DNA of 30,008 nucleotides from Chara braunii. Lineage: Eukaryota; Streptophyta; Charophyceae; Charales; Characeae. The notes beneath the pieces were generated by a model that was not told where the DNA came from, did not search any database, and was given only the letters and a program-made list of their open reading frames with translations. Positions 21,340-29,965 of this stretch are shown piece by piece. The DNA lies in assembly GCA_003427395.1 (NCBI GenBank), contig BFEA01000676.1:402434-432441 (forward strand), read 5' to 3'. Made by a program: the position numbers and the translations under genes. Within the stretch, counting starts at the first letter, position 1; each line of letters opens with the position of its first letter.

Positions 21340-23206
21340 ATTGAGGCAGTGGATGCCGCTCATGACAGTCGGTGATGACGTTTTCCGCAAAGGCATGGAG
21401 TTCTACGAAAAATGTGCGGAGGGGAAGTTGTTGGGGGGCGACGGGAAAACGCCACTGTCGAAGCCAGGCAAATACATGCCAGACAAATCTCCGGGTCTTC
21501 AAGCAATTCCGGAAATGGGCTCGAAAGGGGCGGCTGGTGAAACGAAGATGGGTGGCTGGTCCAGGTCCCGCCGCCTTCGACCAAAAAGAAAACGCAAGCG
21601 GACGACAGGTTTTTCGTGGTCGTGAAGGAACCGGATATGTTCTGTTGGCAGTGTCTCGCCGACATGACCGATGTCGAGAAACTGTCGATCCTCGACGACA
21701 TTCTCGCACTAAGGGGGGTGTTCATGCAATCGGCGAGCGGGCATCTGAAACGTCAACATAAGCCTGGAATGAAAGACATGGTCGCGACGAGGAAAGTGGA
21801 CCGCATGATGGTCCGCATGTTCCACTACATCCTGTTCCTTGAAACGGAGGAGGACGAAGGGGTTTGGCGCTACGGGAGCCCTTTTTCTCGGACCGAGGGG
21901 CAGCTTCTGGCAGAGTTCGGGGCGCAGGGCCTCACGAAACAGGTGTGGGTCGAACTGCGAAAGCATTTCCAGGGCGCGGTGGAGTACGTGAACACTTGCA
22001 AACGTACTCTTCCGCACGAGAAGGAGTCCCTTGACGACACAAAGAGAATGTACGAGGTTGACAGGTTCCCAAAATCTTTCGAAAAGTCCGTTCGTTCTAT
22101 CTTACGATGGACGGAAGAAGAAGTTCGAGACACGATTAGGGTCAGCGGGGATGTGAAGCACATCAAATGGGACAAGGCGAACCGGGTGACCAGCCTTGTT
22201 CCTTTGTGTTGCATGCCGGTCCAAGCTCACAGTCGTCTCGCTGAGATCCGCGAGATTGTGCGACATTACGTGTGCAACCTGTACGTCCTCGATTTGTGTG
22301 ATCCCACACTCCTCACAGACTGGCGAGAAGACGATTTCGTCAACTTGCAAGGCGTTCTCCAAACATTATCGCCAACGTACTGGGCACTTGTGGTCTTTTT
22401 CCCCTCTCGTTGGGATCTCAGTTTCTTAAAGGGAATGGACAGGCTTAGTGTCCATCACGTCGGAACAGGGAAGTGGGTGCGCCATGCACAAAGGCAGGCC
22501 ACTGTCCGGGAAGGCAATATGTTGGTTGAGGAGTGTGATTGCCTGTACGTGATTTTCAATGGCGAGAACCTGGCAGACAACACAGTCGCAATCTTCCCGG
22601 CCAGTAGCCCGACAAAGGTTCCCCGTGCTCATGGTCCAAGTCCGGGCAAACACGCGATGGCGGCACGCTCGAAAGTTGTCTGTTCGTCGGACCCATCAGG
22701 ACAGGCTGTGGCGTGTTTCGATGTGGCGGGCGACGACAGGTTCCCTCGTAGCCTGTGGAAGGATGGCTGCGTGACAAGTGTTCGTGGACCTGCTTACGGG
22801 GACAGGGAGCGGAACCCGTCCCACCTACTTGGTCTACTCGAAAACTTTTGCAGAGTTGGGCAAACTGTTTTTTTCTTTGGGAATGCGCATCCGTCTGTCG
22901 TGTGGGAGCTCTTGCGCAACGATCGGAACGTTGTCACGTTGGAGGACAAGGCGAACATGATCGATTACCCTAACGAGTTCGTGAAGACACGCGTGGCAAA
23001 CACTCGCAATTATTGCTCTTTTGTCCTGACCACCGGCGAACGGAACTGGGATCCTAAACATGACATGTATTGGAAATTGCCGGGGAACAAAAAAACGGAA
23101 GTTTGGGACTTCCTTTTCCAACCCGGACCGCTTGCTCAGACCGACCTCGAATACAGTCGACGGAGAAACCTGGTGTTCGATGTGCTGAATGGGTACCACC
23201 CAGGGA
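21332..23206 (+). pseudogene. Beta-class (permuted) N4/N6 DNA-methyltransferase-like segment
   Basis: After the insertion the frame reads RQWMPLMTVGDDVFRKGM, shifts near 21550 (GWLVQVPPPSTKKKTQ) and then runs open for 536 codons from 21616. About residue 226 there is VLDLCDPTLLTDW (22285-22323), in the place of the DPPY catalytic motif, followed by the predicted strand ALVVFFPSRW. Near residues 400-445 there is NPSHLLGLLENFCRVGQTV, then FFFGNAHPSVVWELL and RNVVTLED. This resembles the KP..L...I......G..VLD.F.G.G......R...G.E series of SAM-binding methyltransferases. Catalytic motif before SAM motif is the beta-class order. Neither motif is canonical (DPT for DPPY, FGNAH for FxGxG), so it may be an inactive or highly diverged enzyme. 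A specific family name cannot be given. Confidence 0.5.
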
Positions 23207-23852
23207 GTCTGTCTCAAATTTCCTAAGAAGGTTGGAGCACGTTTACTTCTTGATGGCCGAACCGCTCACCCTCGAAAACTACAAGGCGCAATTTGACGAG
23301 GACGACCCTTTCGACGCTGAAGACATGGAGGAGTTGAGCGACTCCGAAACCTTCGATTTTGAGTCCATGCCACTTTCTCGGGTGATTGGACAGGTTGGTG
23401 ATGAAGGGGAAGGTAGTCCTCGGAGATATAGCATGTCCCCTGCCGGTTTGAAGCGTGTGTTTGGGCGCGAAAGAGTCGACGACCAATCGTCTGATGATGG
23501 GGAAGAAGAGAAAGACTATGATTACGAACCTTGTGACAAGCTCCCTGGGGACCATGATACCTGGGAGAATGACACACTCTTCTTCTTCGGCAAGCATCAC
23601 CGGTTCACGTCGGAGAATGTCTAGGGACACAACGTCGTCTGGCACCCGAGGATATTCCAACCTGCTGTGAAGAATGGAAAGTGGGTCATGGCAATGAAGG
23701 AAGCCGATGGCAAGTGGAGTGGAATGAACAGACTGGGAGCGGGTCCATTTAAGAAAAAGGCAAGAGGTGCTCTGGTGGAGCATTTGAGGGTTATGAGCCC
23801 CGACAGGAGCCTGTCGGACGTCAATGCGAACGACACCATCTCGTGGTATTGA
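23206..23852 (+). pseudogene. Acidic C-terminal segment of the methyltransferase gene
   Basis: After a frameshift near 23206 the coding sense continues as ESVSNFLRRLEHVYFLMAEP, then a strongly acidic stretch (DEDDPFDAEDMEELSDSE; SSDDGEEEKDYDYEP), FFFGKHHRFTSENV, TAG at 23622-23624, then GHNVVWHPRIFQPAVKNGKW, shown here only as landmarks, ending at TGA 23850-23852. No known domain is seen. The composition suggests a disordered, possibly nuclear, tail. Confidence 0.5.
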
Positions 23853-23859
23853 CAGGCGC

Positions 23860-24165
23860 CTACCGCAACCTCCGTCGGGCGGTCAACATCCGGGAAGCGG
23901 TGGAGGAGGAGACGAAGGAGACGGCGGAGGTGACAGAGGAGACGGCTCACGATTTCCCGGAAAGGGGACGGGCAAAACATCGTCGGGAGAAAAGGCATTC
24001 GGCAGAAAGGGGTCAGTCGGAAAGGGGCTTGGCGGAAAGGGGTCGGCTGAAAAGGGGTCGAGCGGAAAGGGATCGGGCGGGAAGGGGTCGGGCGGGAAGG
24101 GGTCAGGCGGAAAGCGTAGAACGTCCGGGAGTCTCCAGTATAGGGAAACTGGCAGCCACTGCATA
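23860..24165 (+). repeat. Gly/Lys-rich tract with a 15-bp minisatellite
   Basis: From about 23985 to 24115 a 15-bp unit close to GGAAAGGGGTCGGGC repeats about eight times. In one frame it encodes GKGSG-type pentapeptides, preceded by a GGGGDEGDGGGDRGDG stretch. The frame could have been the original C-terminus of the upstream gene after another frameshift near 23845, or simply repeat-derived. I favour the first only weakly. Confidence 0.65.
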
Positions 24166-24214
24166 GGGAGTCGAGATTTCGACATGCGAGACATGGCCAC
24201 CCTAAGGTCTGATC

Positions 24215-24236
24215 AAGTGCGAGTAGATTCGCACTT
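24215..24236. promoter_or_regulatory. Perfect palindromic box between right-arm genes
   Basis: AAGTGCGA, GTAGAT, TCGCACTT, about 360 bp after the methyltransferase gene and upstream of the repeat-rich ORFs. A second, weaker box is at 24482-24503 (AATTCCGA, ATAGAT, TCGGAGTT). Confidence 0.5.
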
Positions 24237-24629
24237 GTCTGCGAGGACTTTGTTTCCCGATGCCGAGGAGAGTCCATCCCGCCGTGCGCAGTAGAGGTCT
24301 CCTGTGCACAACACCTTGCTCCTGGAAGAGGGCGAACGTCTGCAGCATACGGCGGCATTTTTATGAGCGGCGAAACCATTCCTTGATGGGAATTGTGTCT
24401 TCGTTTTGCCTGGAGGGCGGGATGCCTGCATTGCCAAGGAGCGAAGGTGCGACCGTCAGTTCCTTAAGCTCGGGCGCCACAAATTCCGAATAGATTCGGA
24501 GTTGCTGACATCGCCCTGGAGGCCTTCCGCCAGAAGTGCTCCTAACGCTACAGTTCGGCGGGGCCAAGAAAATGTGACGTCCTACCCCCCGCATCTTGAG
24601 TTGGGCACAGGGTTCCCCTGCTCACCTCC

Positions 24630-25098
24630 GTTCCCATATGTACAGACTCGAGACTGGCGGTCTCGCGACGTGCTGGAGGGGCCTGCTGCAAGAGTGTTGG
24701 AGACCGGGGGTGGCGAGTACGAACGTCATGCTTCGGAGGGTGTGCCAGTCGACGTTGATAGCAAGAGTACAGCAGCTCCTGGGGAAGAGGAGCGCTCTCC
24801 AGGAGCGCATGCTGTACAGCGGGAAGAGGAGACTCAACACTCGCAGTCTCGCAAAGTGTTGGAGACCGGGGGTACCGAGTATGAAAGTCATGCTTCGGAG
24901 GGTGCACCCGTGGACACTGACAGAAAGAATACAGCAGCTCTGGGGGAAACGCATGCTCTGCAGCGGGAAGAGGAGACTCAACACTGGCCGGCTCGTGAAG
25001 TCGTGAAGGGGCTCGACGTAGGAGAGCTAGTGATCGGGACGTCCGAAGGGGTTCTGCACAGTCGTTCGGCTGTGGACGACGCGAGAGGGTGTAGTTAA
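24630..25098 (+). pseudogene. Acidic repeat-containing ORF, possible N-terminal part of the protease gene
   Basis: One open frame spans 24406-25098, but its first part contains a palindromic box (24482-24503), so coding probably starts later. It has two 54-codon repeats at 24693 and 24855 (VLETGGGEYERHASEGVPVD and VLETGGTEYESHASEGAPVD), with Glu/Gln-rich QREEETQH endings. There is no known domain. It ends at TAG/TAA 25096-25098. A frame change or intron would be required to join the next ORF. Sure of the repeats, less sure of the gene. Confidence 0.45.
24693..25010. repeat. 162-bp direct repeat, two copies
   Basis: AGTGTTGGAGACCGGGGGT begins both copies (24693, 24855). The second is slightly shortened by deletion. 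The unit is divisible by three. Confidence 0.85.
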
Positions 25099-25162
25099 GG
25101 TAGGTCAGTGGACGTTCGTGGAAGCTCGCCTTCTTGGCGATGAGGAAGGTGAATAAGAATCC

Positions 25163-25738
25163 ATGGTGGAGGCTCGCGTTCATGACGATGAGAAAGGCGG
25201 AGAACCCGTGGTGGAAGACGGTGAGGTAACGGTCGACATCCAGCTGGATCCACAGCGGAAAGATGATGATTCTTCGCCCACCCGTTGCGGTGAAGAACAG
25301 GGTGATCGAACATCTGTCCTCAGTACCGGTCGGGAAATGGTACTTCATGAAGCCATCGAGTTGGGTAACGACTCGGCTGCCACCGAACTGGTTAGCGACT
25401 CAGGCGTGGCCGAGATGCAGAACGTCGAATCCTCTGTGGAAGGCGGTGAGGTGGCCGTTGGCATCAAGATGGATCCAGAGCGGAAAGATCATGATTCGCC
25501 ATCCACCCGTTGCGGTGCAGAAGAGGGTGATCGAGCGTCTGTCCTCAGTGTCGGTCGGAAAACGGTGCTTCATGAAGCCATCGACTTGCCTAGCGACTCA
25601 GCTGCCATCGAGCTGGTTAGCGACACAGCCGTGGCCGAGGTGCAGAACGTCGAATCCTCCGTGAACGTTGGCGCAGTGGTGCGACAGGAGCGCGATTTCC
25701 CTCAAAGGGCTCCCGAGCACGGTAAAATTTGTGAATAG
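25163..25738 (+). CDS. Acidic tandem-repeat protein segment (2.1 x 75 residues)
   Basis: Open frame of 191 codons from the ATG at 25163. Two 225-bp (75-codon) units start at 25211 and 25436, with a third partial unit at 25661. Shared blocks are GEV.V.I..DP.RKD.DS, GDR.SVLS.GR..VLHEAI and SAA.ELVSD..VAE.QNVESS. The differences are mostly synonymous or conservative (V/A, D/E), which suggests past selection on the protein. A GT donor-like GGTAAAATT near 25721 and a TTTTACAG acceptor at about 25863 could remove the terminal stop and join the downstream segment. The predicted protein is disordered and acidic. It may be the N-terminal extension of the Ulp1 protease. Confidence 0.5.
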   Translation: MVEARVHDDEKGGEPVVEDGEVTVDIQLDPQRKDDDSSPTRCGEEQGDRTSVLSTGREMVLHEAIELGNDSAATELVSDSGVAEMQNVESSVEGGEVAVGIKMDPERKDHDSPSTRCGAEEGDRASVLSVGRKTVLHEAIDLPSDSAAIELVSDTAVAEVQNVESSVNVGAVVRQERDFPQRAPEHGKICE

Positions 25739-25864
25739 GAGCACTCGCATATCTGTCACTAGCCAACTCAGTGTTCGTTCAAATTGATGTGATGGGCTCA
25801 TGACCTATTACCACTTGTTAAAAAAAAACTTGTGGGCTGTGGGTTGTTTTCTATGTTTTACAGG

Positions 25865-26228
25865 TGTGAGGTTGTCAATGTCCCTGCCCATGAAGCCCTT
25901 AAAAAGCGTGCGCGAGAAATGTCTTTCAGGGAGGTCATTGGCTGCTTAACGAAAGAAGTCGTCAAGTGTAGGGTTGTTTAAAAGGGTCCAGATGCCTCGC
26001 CTTTCCCAGAGAGCTGTCAGGGTTCTGAAGGTTTGTGGAATAGATAAGGAGGAAGCTTTGCGGAAACATTTGGTTGCGTCTATTGAAAGCGTTACTGCTT
26101 TGTCTAATAGGTCTGATGACGATGTCAAACGGGGTGTCTTGAAAGACCCATATCCTAAGTACATCGCCAAGGACACATTCAACAGTCGGGGATACAACTT
26201 TTCTGGGAAAAGTGCAGACACTTCTTAG
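25865..26228 (+). pseudogene. Segment linking the repeat ORF and protease
   Basis: After a probable 3' splice site (TTTTACAG) the frame VVNVPAHEALKKRAREMSF and EVIGCLTKEVVKCRV reads to 25979. Coding sense then moves one frame to PRLSQRAVRVLKVCGIDKE and YPKYIAKDTFNSRGYNF, ending at TAG 26226-26228. The composition is protein-like and helical, but no domain is recognised. One frameshift near 25975 is likely. Confidence 0.4.
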
Positions 26229-27011
26229 CCATTTCGCCCCGGTGCTTTTGGTCACTCCTCATACTTGTTCGTGGGTGTTTGTGCAGCTGGGGCTACATCA
26301 TGTTTTCGCGTTCCCTTGACTACTGAGGAGCTTAGCGCTACAGACTTGCGAATGTTGCAGGACGTCTGCGGAGATTTCATCAACGGCCACGAGGTGGTTT
26401 CCGTTGAGCAGAAAAAATCTTCAGCAAGGGGCCAGTTCAATTCCGTTGAGCAGAAAAAATCTTCAGACTCTTGTCCAAGGGGAATGGCTTTCCGACGAGG
26501 TGATGGAGTCGTACTTGGCTTTGCTTGGCAACGTTGCATTGCCTGGGTGTCCCTCTCTTTACATTTTGAGTCCCTTTTTTTATACCAAGCTCGTCGGTGG
26601 CGGCTATCGGCATGAAAGGGTTGCGAGATGGACAAAAGATGTGAATATTTTCTCGTACCACATGGTCTGGATTCCTCTCCATAAAAATCGAGTGCATTGG
26701 ATCCTATTATGTGTCCGAGAACAACGGCTGGAGTACTATGACTCCCTCCTACAAGACGATGCCGGTTTTTCTTCTGATGTGCTTGCGAACTTCACGCAAT
26801 GTCAAAAAATCAAACTGGATCTCCTGGAGCCCAAGGTCATTGTTCAAGGTGTCTCTCAACGGTCGGACGGGTCGAGCTGCGGTGTTTTCATGCTCGCCTT
26901 CGCTTAATTTCTTGCACGCGGCTATCCGCCACCATTTCCAATAGCCCAAAGTGACATTCCAAACATAAGGCTGAGGATTGCGGTGAACATACTCCAAGGC
27001 TCGAAATAATA
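26229..27011 (+). pseudogene. Ulp1-like (C48) cysteine protease
   Basis: This is a SUMO-protease-type fold. Upstream, PLTTEELSATDLRMLQ (about 26313-26360) resembles a typical linker. The catalytic domain begins LSRKNLQTLVQGEWLSDEVM, where WLSDEV equals the WLNDEV landmark. The catalytic residues are His in RVHWILL (about 26692), Asp in YYDSL (about 26740), Gln in SQRSDG and Cys in GSSCGVFML (about 26875). TAA at 26905-26907 falls right after FMLAFA, yet FLARGYPPPFPIAQSDIPNI, given here as a landmark, continues in frame and matches the usual C-terminal region, ending at the TAA about 27009. A 42-bp duplication at 26399-26482 and a frame change near 26400 precede the domain. Such proteases occur in many plant transposons, where they may be captured genes or processing enzymes. 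Confidence 0.78.
26399..26482. repeat. 42-bp tandem duplication at the start of the protease domain
   Basis: TTCCGTTGAGCAGAAAAAAT occurs at 26399 and 26441. The length is divisible by three, so it adds 14 codons without a frame change. Confidence 0.9.
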
Positions 27012-28424
27012 CCCCTGTTATTAAAATACGCATAGTTTTTTCTTCGAAAGGCCATAAGCAGAAATGCGAATCTATTCTCACTTGGTCTAGCAGTCGGCGG
27101 GTTCGAGCTGTGCTATTGTTTTGATGAGGTACCAGATTGCAGTAGACGTTTTGATCAAGTAAACGCTTAGGTGTCGATGTGAATATCCCAGCCTCGTGCT
27201 GTAGCAATTTTTTAAGGGTTCTTCATTTCGAGGAACCTGTCATCTTTACTCGTATGACTTTTGGCAACGCCGTGCTGCCTTTGTTTGTTTCTAGGTTGTT
27301 CTCATTGCTTGTCGCGCAACATCAGCTACAGGGTTGCCGCGGACGCTTACGTGAAGTAGAAGCTTAGATGCCGATGTAAATATCCCAACCACGTGGTGCA
27401 GTATCTTTTAAGTAGACGCTTACATATCGGATGTGAATATCCCAGCTTTGTGCTCCCTTTGTTTGTTTTCGGGTTATTCTCCTTATGTCCTCTACGATCG
27501 CGACAACACTGTGCTGCGTTTGTTCGTTTCCAGGTTGTGCTCCTGTGTTGCTCATGGGACTTCTTTGTCCTCTTGCGGACATTGTTTACACTCATGCTCG
27601 TAGGGCTCGATACTCTGGTTCGTTTAGCAAGATATTGGTGAAAGATATCAACGATTTCTTCTTGGTCGCCAAATTATTTCGTGCTTATCTCCTTCTTTCG
27701 TGAGACTTTGTGGTGTGAAAGCCCCCCTCCCACCCACCACCCCGACCGCACAGCTTTCACATGTTTTGGTTCGCCCCTGTTCTGCGCGTGCCGCCCCGTT
27801 TTACGGTTCACCCCTCTGCTTGTCTCCACTGAATGTTGTCTGTTGGTTCCATATGACAATTGCAAACTTCTTCTCCATTCGGAAACCAATTATCGTCGGA
27901 ATGTATGTGTGTTTGAAGTTGTTTTACGGATTCAGCGGTTCACTAAATGATTACCAATTTTGTTCTCCCTAAAATACATCTCGTGCTCTCTACAGAATGT
28001 TGGTTGTTGTTTCCGTATGAGAAATGCGAACATATTCGCACTTCGGATGCCGTGCATTTGTGATTAAACCGTTCGTGTCCACAAATTTGCCAAAATGATT
28101 ATTTTTTGTGCTGTCAACGCCAACTTGTTCATGACTGCAAGTTCAGCAAAATGTTCATCAATTGTGCTATTCCCAGCATGTATGTGTGCTTGGCCCATGT
28201 GTTTCGACGCTGTTTGACCCAGAAGGATCGATATAAGGCGTTCGTAAAAATGGATGATTTGCTGAAATTGTTACCTTCTGTGTTCTCACTGGAAGACTGA
28301 TCATTTACGCAAGTTCGCAGAAAAATGATATTTTTTTTACAGGCCTTCTGTCTTTTCGACGAAATGGATAAATCGTGAAAAAGATTGTCATTTGAGTCAT
28401 GTCTTGCAGAATGTGAAATTGACT
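27012..28424. other. Non-coding region between protease and right TIR
   Basis: No gene is supported. Three copies of a 37-bp phrase (AAGTAGACGCTTAGATGCCG-type, then ATGTGAATATCCCAGC) start at 27157, 27354 and 27410. Palindromic boxes lie at 27062-27083 (AAATGCGA, ATCTAT, TCTCACTT) and 28022-28043 (AAATGCGA, ACATAT, TCGCACTT). Two related phrases with GTTG...TTCC(A/G)TATGA occur near 27840 and 28000. The rest is T-rich. Confidence 0.55.
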
Positions 28425-28792
28425 CCACGTACTTTGTGATTTTTGGAAAGCCTCCGTGTACTTTGCAATGTGGGATTGCACGATTTTTTGAAATCAATGA
28501 TTTTTGGAAACGCATCTGTGTACTTTGCAATTTTTCATTGAATGAATTTTTTGCATTGAATGATTTATGTAAACTCTTCGTGTGTTGTGCAACTTCACCT
28601 TTGGAAAAACACTAGGCAACTTGAGATGTTTCCATCTCGATGCTTGCGATGACAAAAGATACTTGTATGAATGGATATGTATCTTCTCGTCACAAAGATT
28701 TTATGACATTTTCATCCGGAAATATACAAATGACAAGCCAATGTCCATATTAAATCATCGCGCTGATGGAGTGCGCACCTGCTTCGCCATCA

Positions 28793-28814
28793 TAGTGCGA
28801 GTTCAATCGCACTT
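28793..28814. promoter_or_regulatory. Palindromic box in the right TIR
   Basis: TAGTGCGA, GTTCAA, TCGCACTT, the partner of 6556-6577. Confidence 0.5.
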
Positions 28815-29935
28815 CTGGTGTGAACCCTGAGCCATTCCCTCGCACTTTGCTTCACGTCGAGGAGGGGATCGAACGCACCGCCGGTAAGCACCTGCACATC
28901 ACGAAGCAAGAGCATGTCCCAGTTGGAATATCGTTGGGTTCTTGAGATGTCGACTCCCATATGTTCACTACACTGAACAGCGGCAGGATGACTGGTCAGC
29001 CTCTCCGATGTGGATCTAACAGTGCATTGCGTCAAATCTGCTCTCATAGATCCACACCAGGGATGGGGGCCAGAATCCGACCACAGTTTGCTTGTAAGGC
29101 ATCATATGATTTGTCGATATAACCGACATCTAGAACTGCTTGGTAAGCATCTAGTGCTATGCCGATAAGTTCCAAACACGGTCGCAAAATCCCCTGCGAA
29201 TGTTCATTGTCAGTTCCTCACGTCGTCGATTCCCACGTGATGAGTACAGTAAACAACGGCAGGATGGAAGGTCCCCCTCGCCGGAATGGATCTAATGGTG
29301 GATTGCGTCAAATCTGCTCTCAAAGATCCACACCGAGTAGAAGGTCCTGGAATCAGCCACAACTTGCTTGTAAGCATCAAATGATATGTCCATACAATCG
29401 ACATCTAAAACTATTTGGTGAGCATCTAGTGCTATGCCAATAAGTTCTAAACACGACCGCAAGGTCCCCTAAGAATGCCTTTAGCACTAGAGTCCTCTGC
29501 TTGGCACTTCGTGAAGGTGGTCATTTCTACCGATGTAGAAGGCTCGTGATCACTTCCATTGCTTGTATACGTGCCGATGTGTGCTCGGCATTGCATACAT
29601 GTAGTACTGGTCGCTCCCGCTGGTTACGTTACCGTCTCGGATGCATCCCACAGAAGGACTTCACACGCTCGGACATGCAAATTCCCTGGGAGTGTTAATG
29701 GCAGTCCGCACCGACAACTGATAACGTGCAGGAAACAAATACACAGCCATCACTGACGACTGCTTGACACTTCTTGAAGGTGGTCTGCCACTTCTTAAAG
29801 GTAGTCAGTCACCAAACAGATCACGACCTGACATCAACCTCGCATTAACGTTCCCGTCCGAGTGCAAATGGCAATCCGGGAAGACGACCAATGAGTGTTT
29901 GACCACTTCCTTAAGGTGCTCTGTCGAACACCGAT

Positions 29936-29957
29936 AATTGCGAATTGACTCGCTGTT
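29936..29957. promoter_or_regulatory. Palindromic box at the right TIR tip
   Basis: AATTGCGA, ATTGAC, TCGCTGTT, 8 bp inside the TC tract, mirroring 5543-5564. Confidence 0.45.
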
Positions 29958-29964
29958 ACACTAG

Positions 29965-29965
<1 letters not shown>

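Larger units (their letters stand above)
18865..23852 (+). pseudogene. Large ParB-like / DNA-methyltransferase-like element gene, broken
   Basis: Consecutive coding segments in one direction belong to one ancestral gene of about 1500 codons. The visible lesions are TAA at 19039, a frameshift between 19476 and 19503, TAG at 20619, a 378-bp insertion at 20954-21331, a frameshift near 21550, a frameshift near 23206 and TAG at 23622. On each side of every lesion the protein-like composition continues in the shifted frame. The real 5' end is not found: the first segment is open from 18865 and has no ATG, so an upstream exon or a lost start is likely. Domain order is an unknown N-terminal domain, a basic/acidic disordered region, a ParB-like domain, a methyltransferase-like domain and an acidic C-terminal region. 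Detail is given in the segment entries. Confidence 0.7.
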
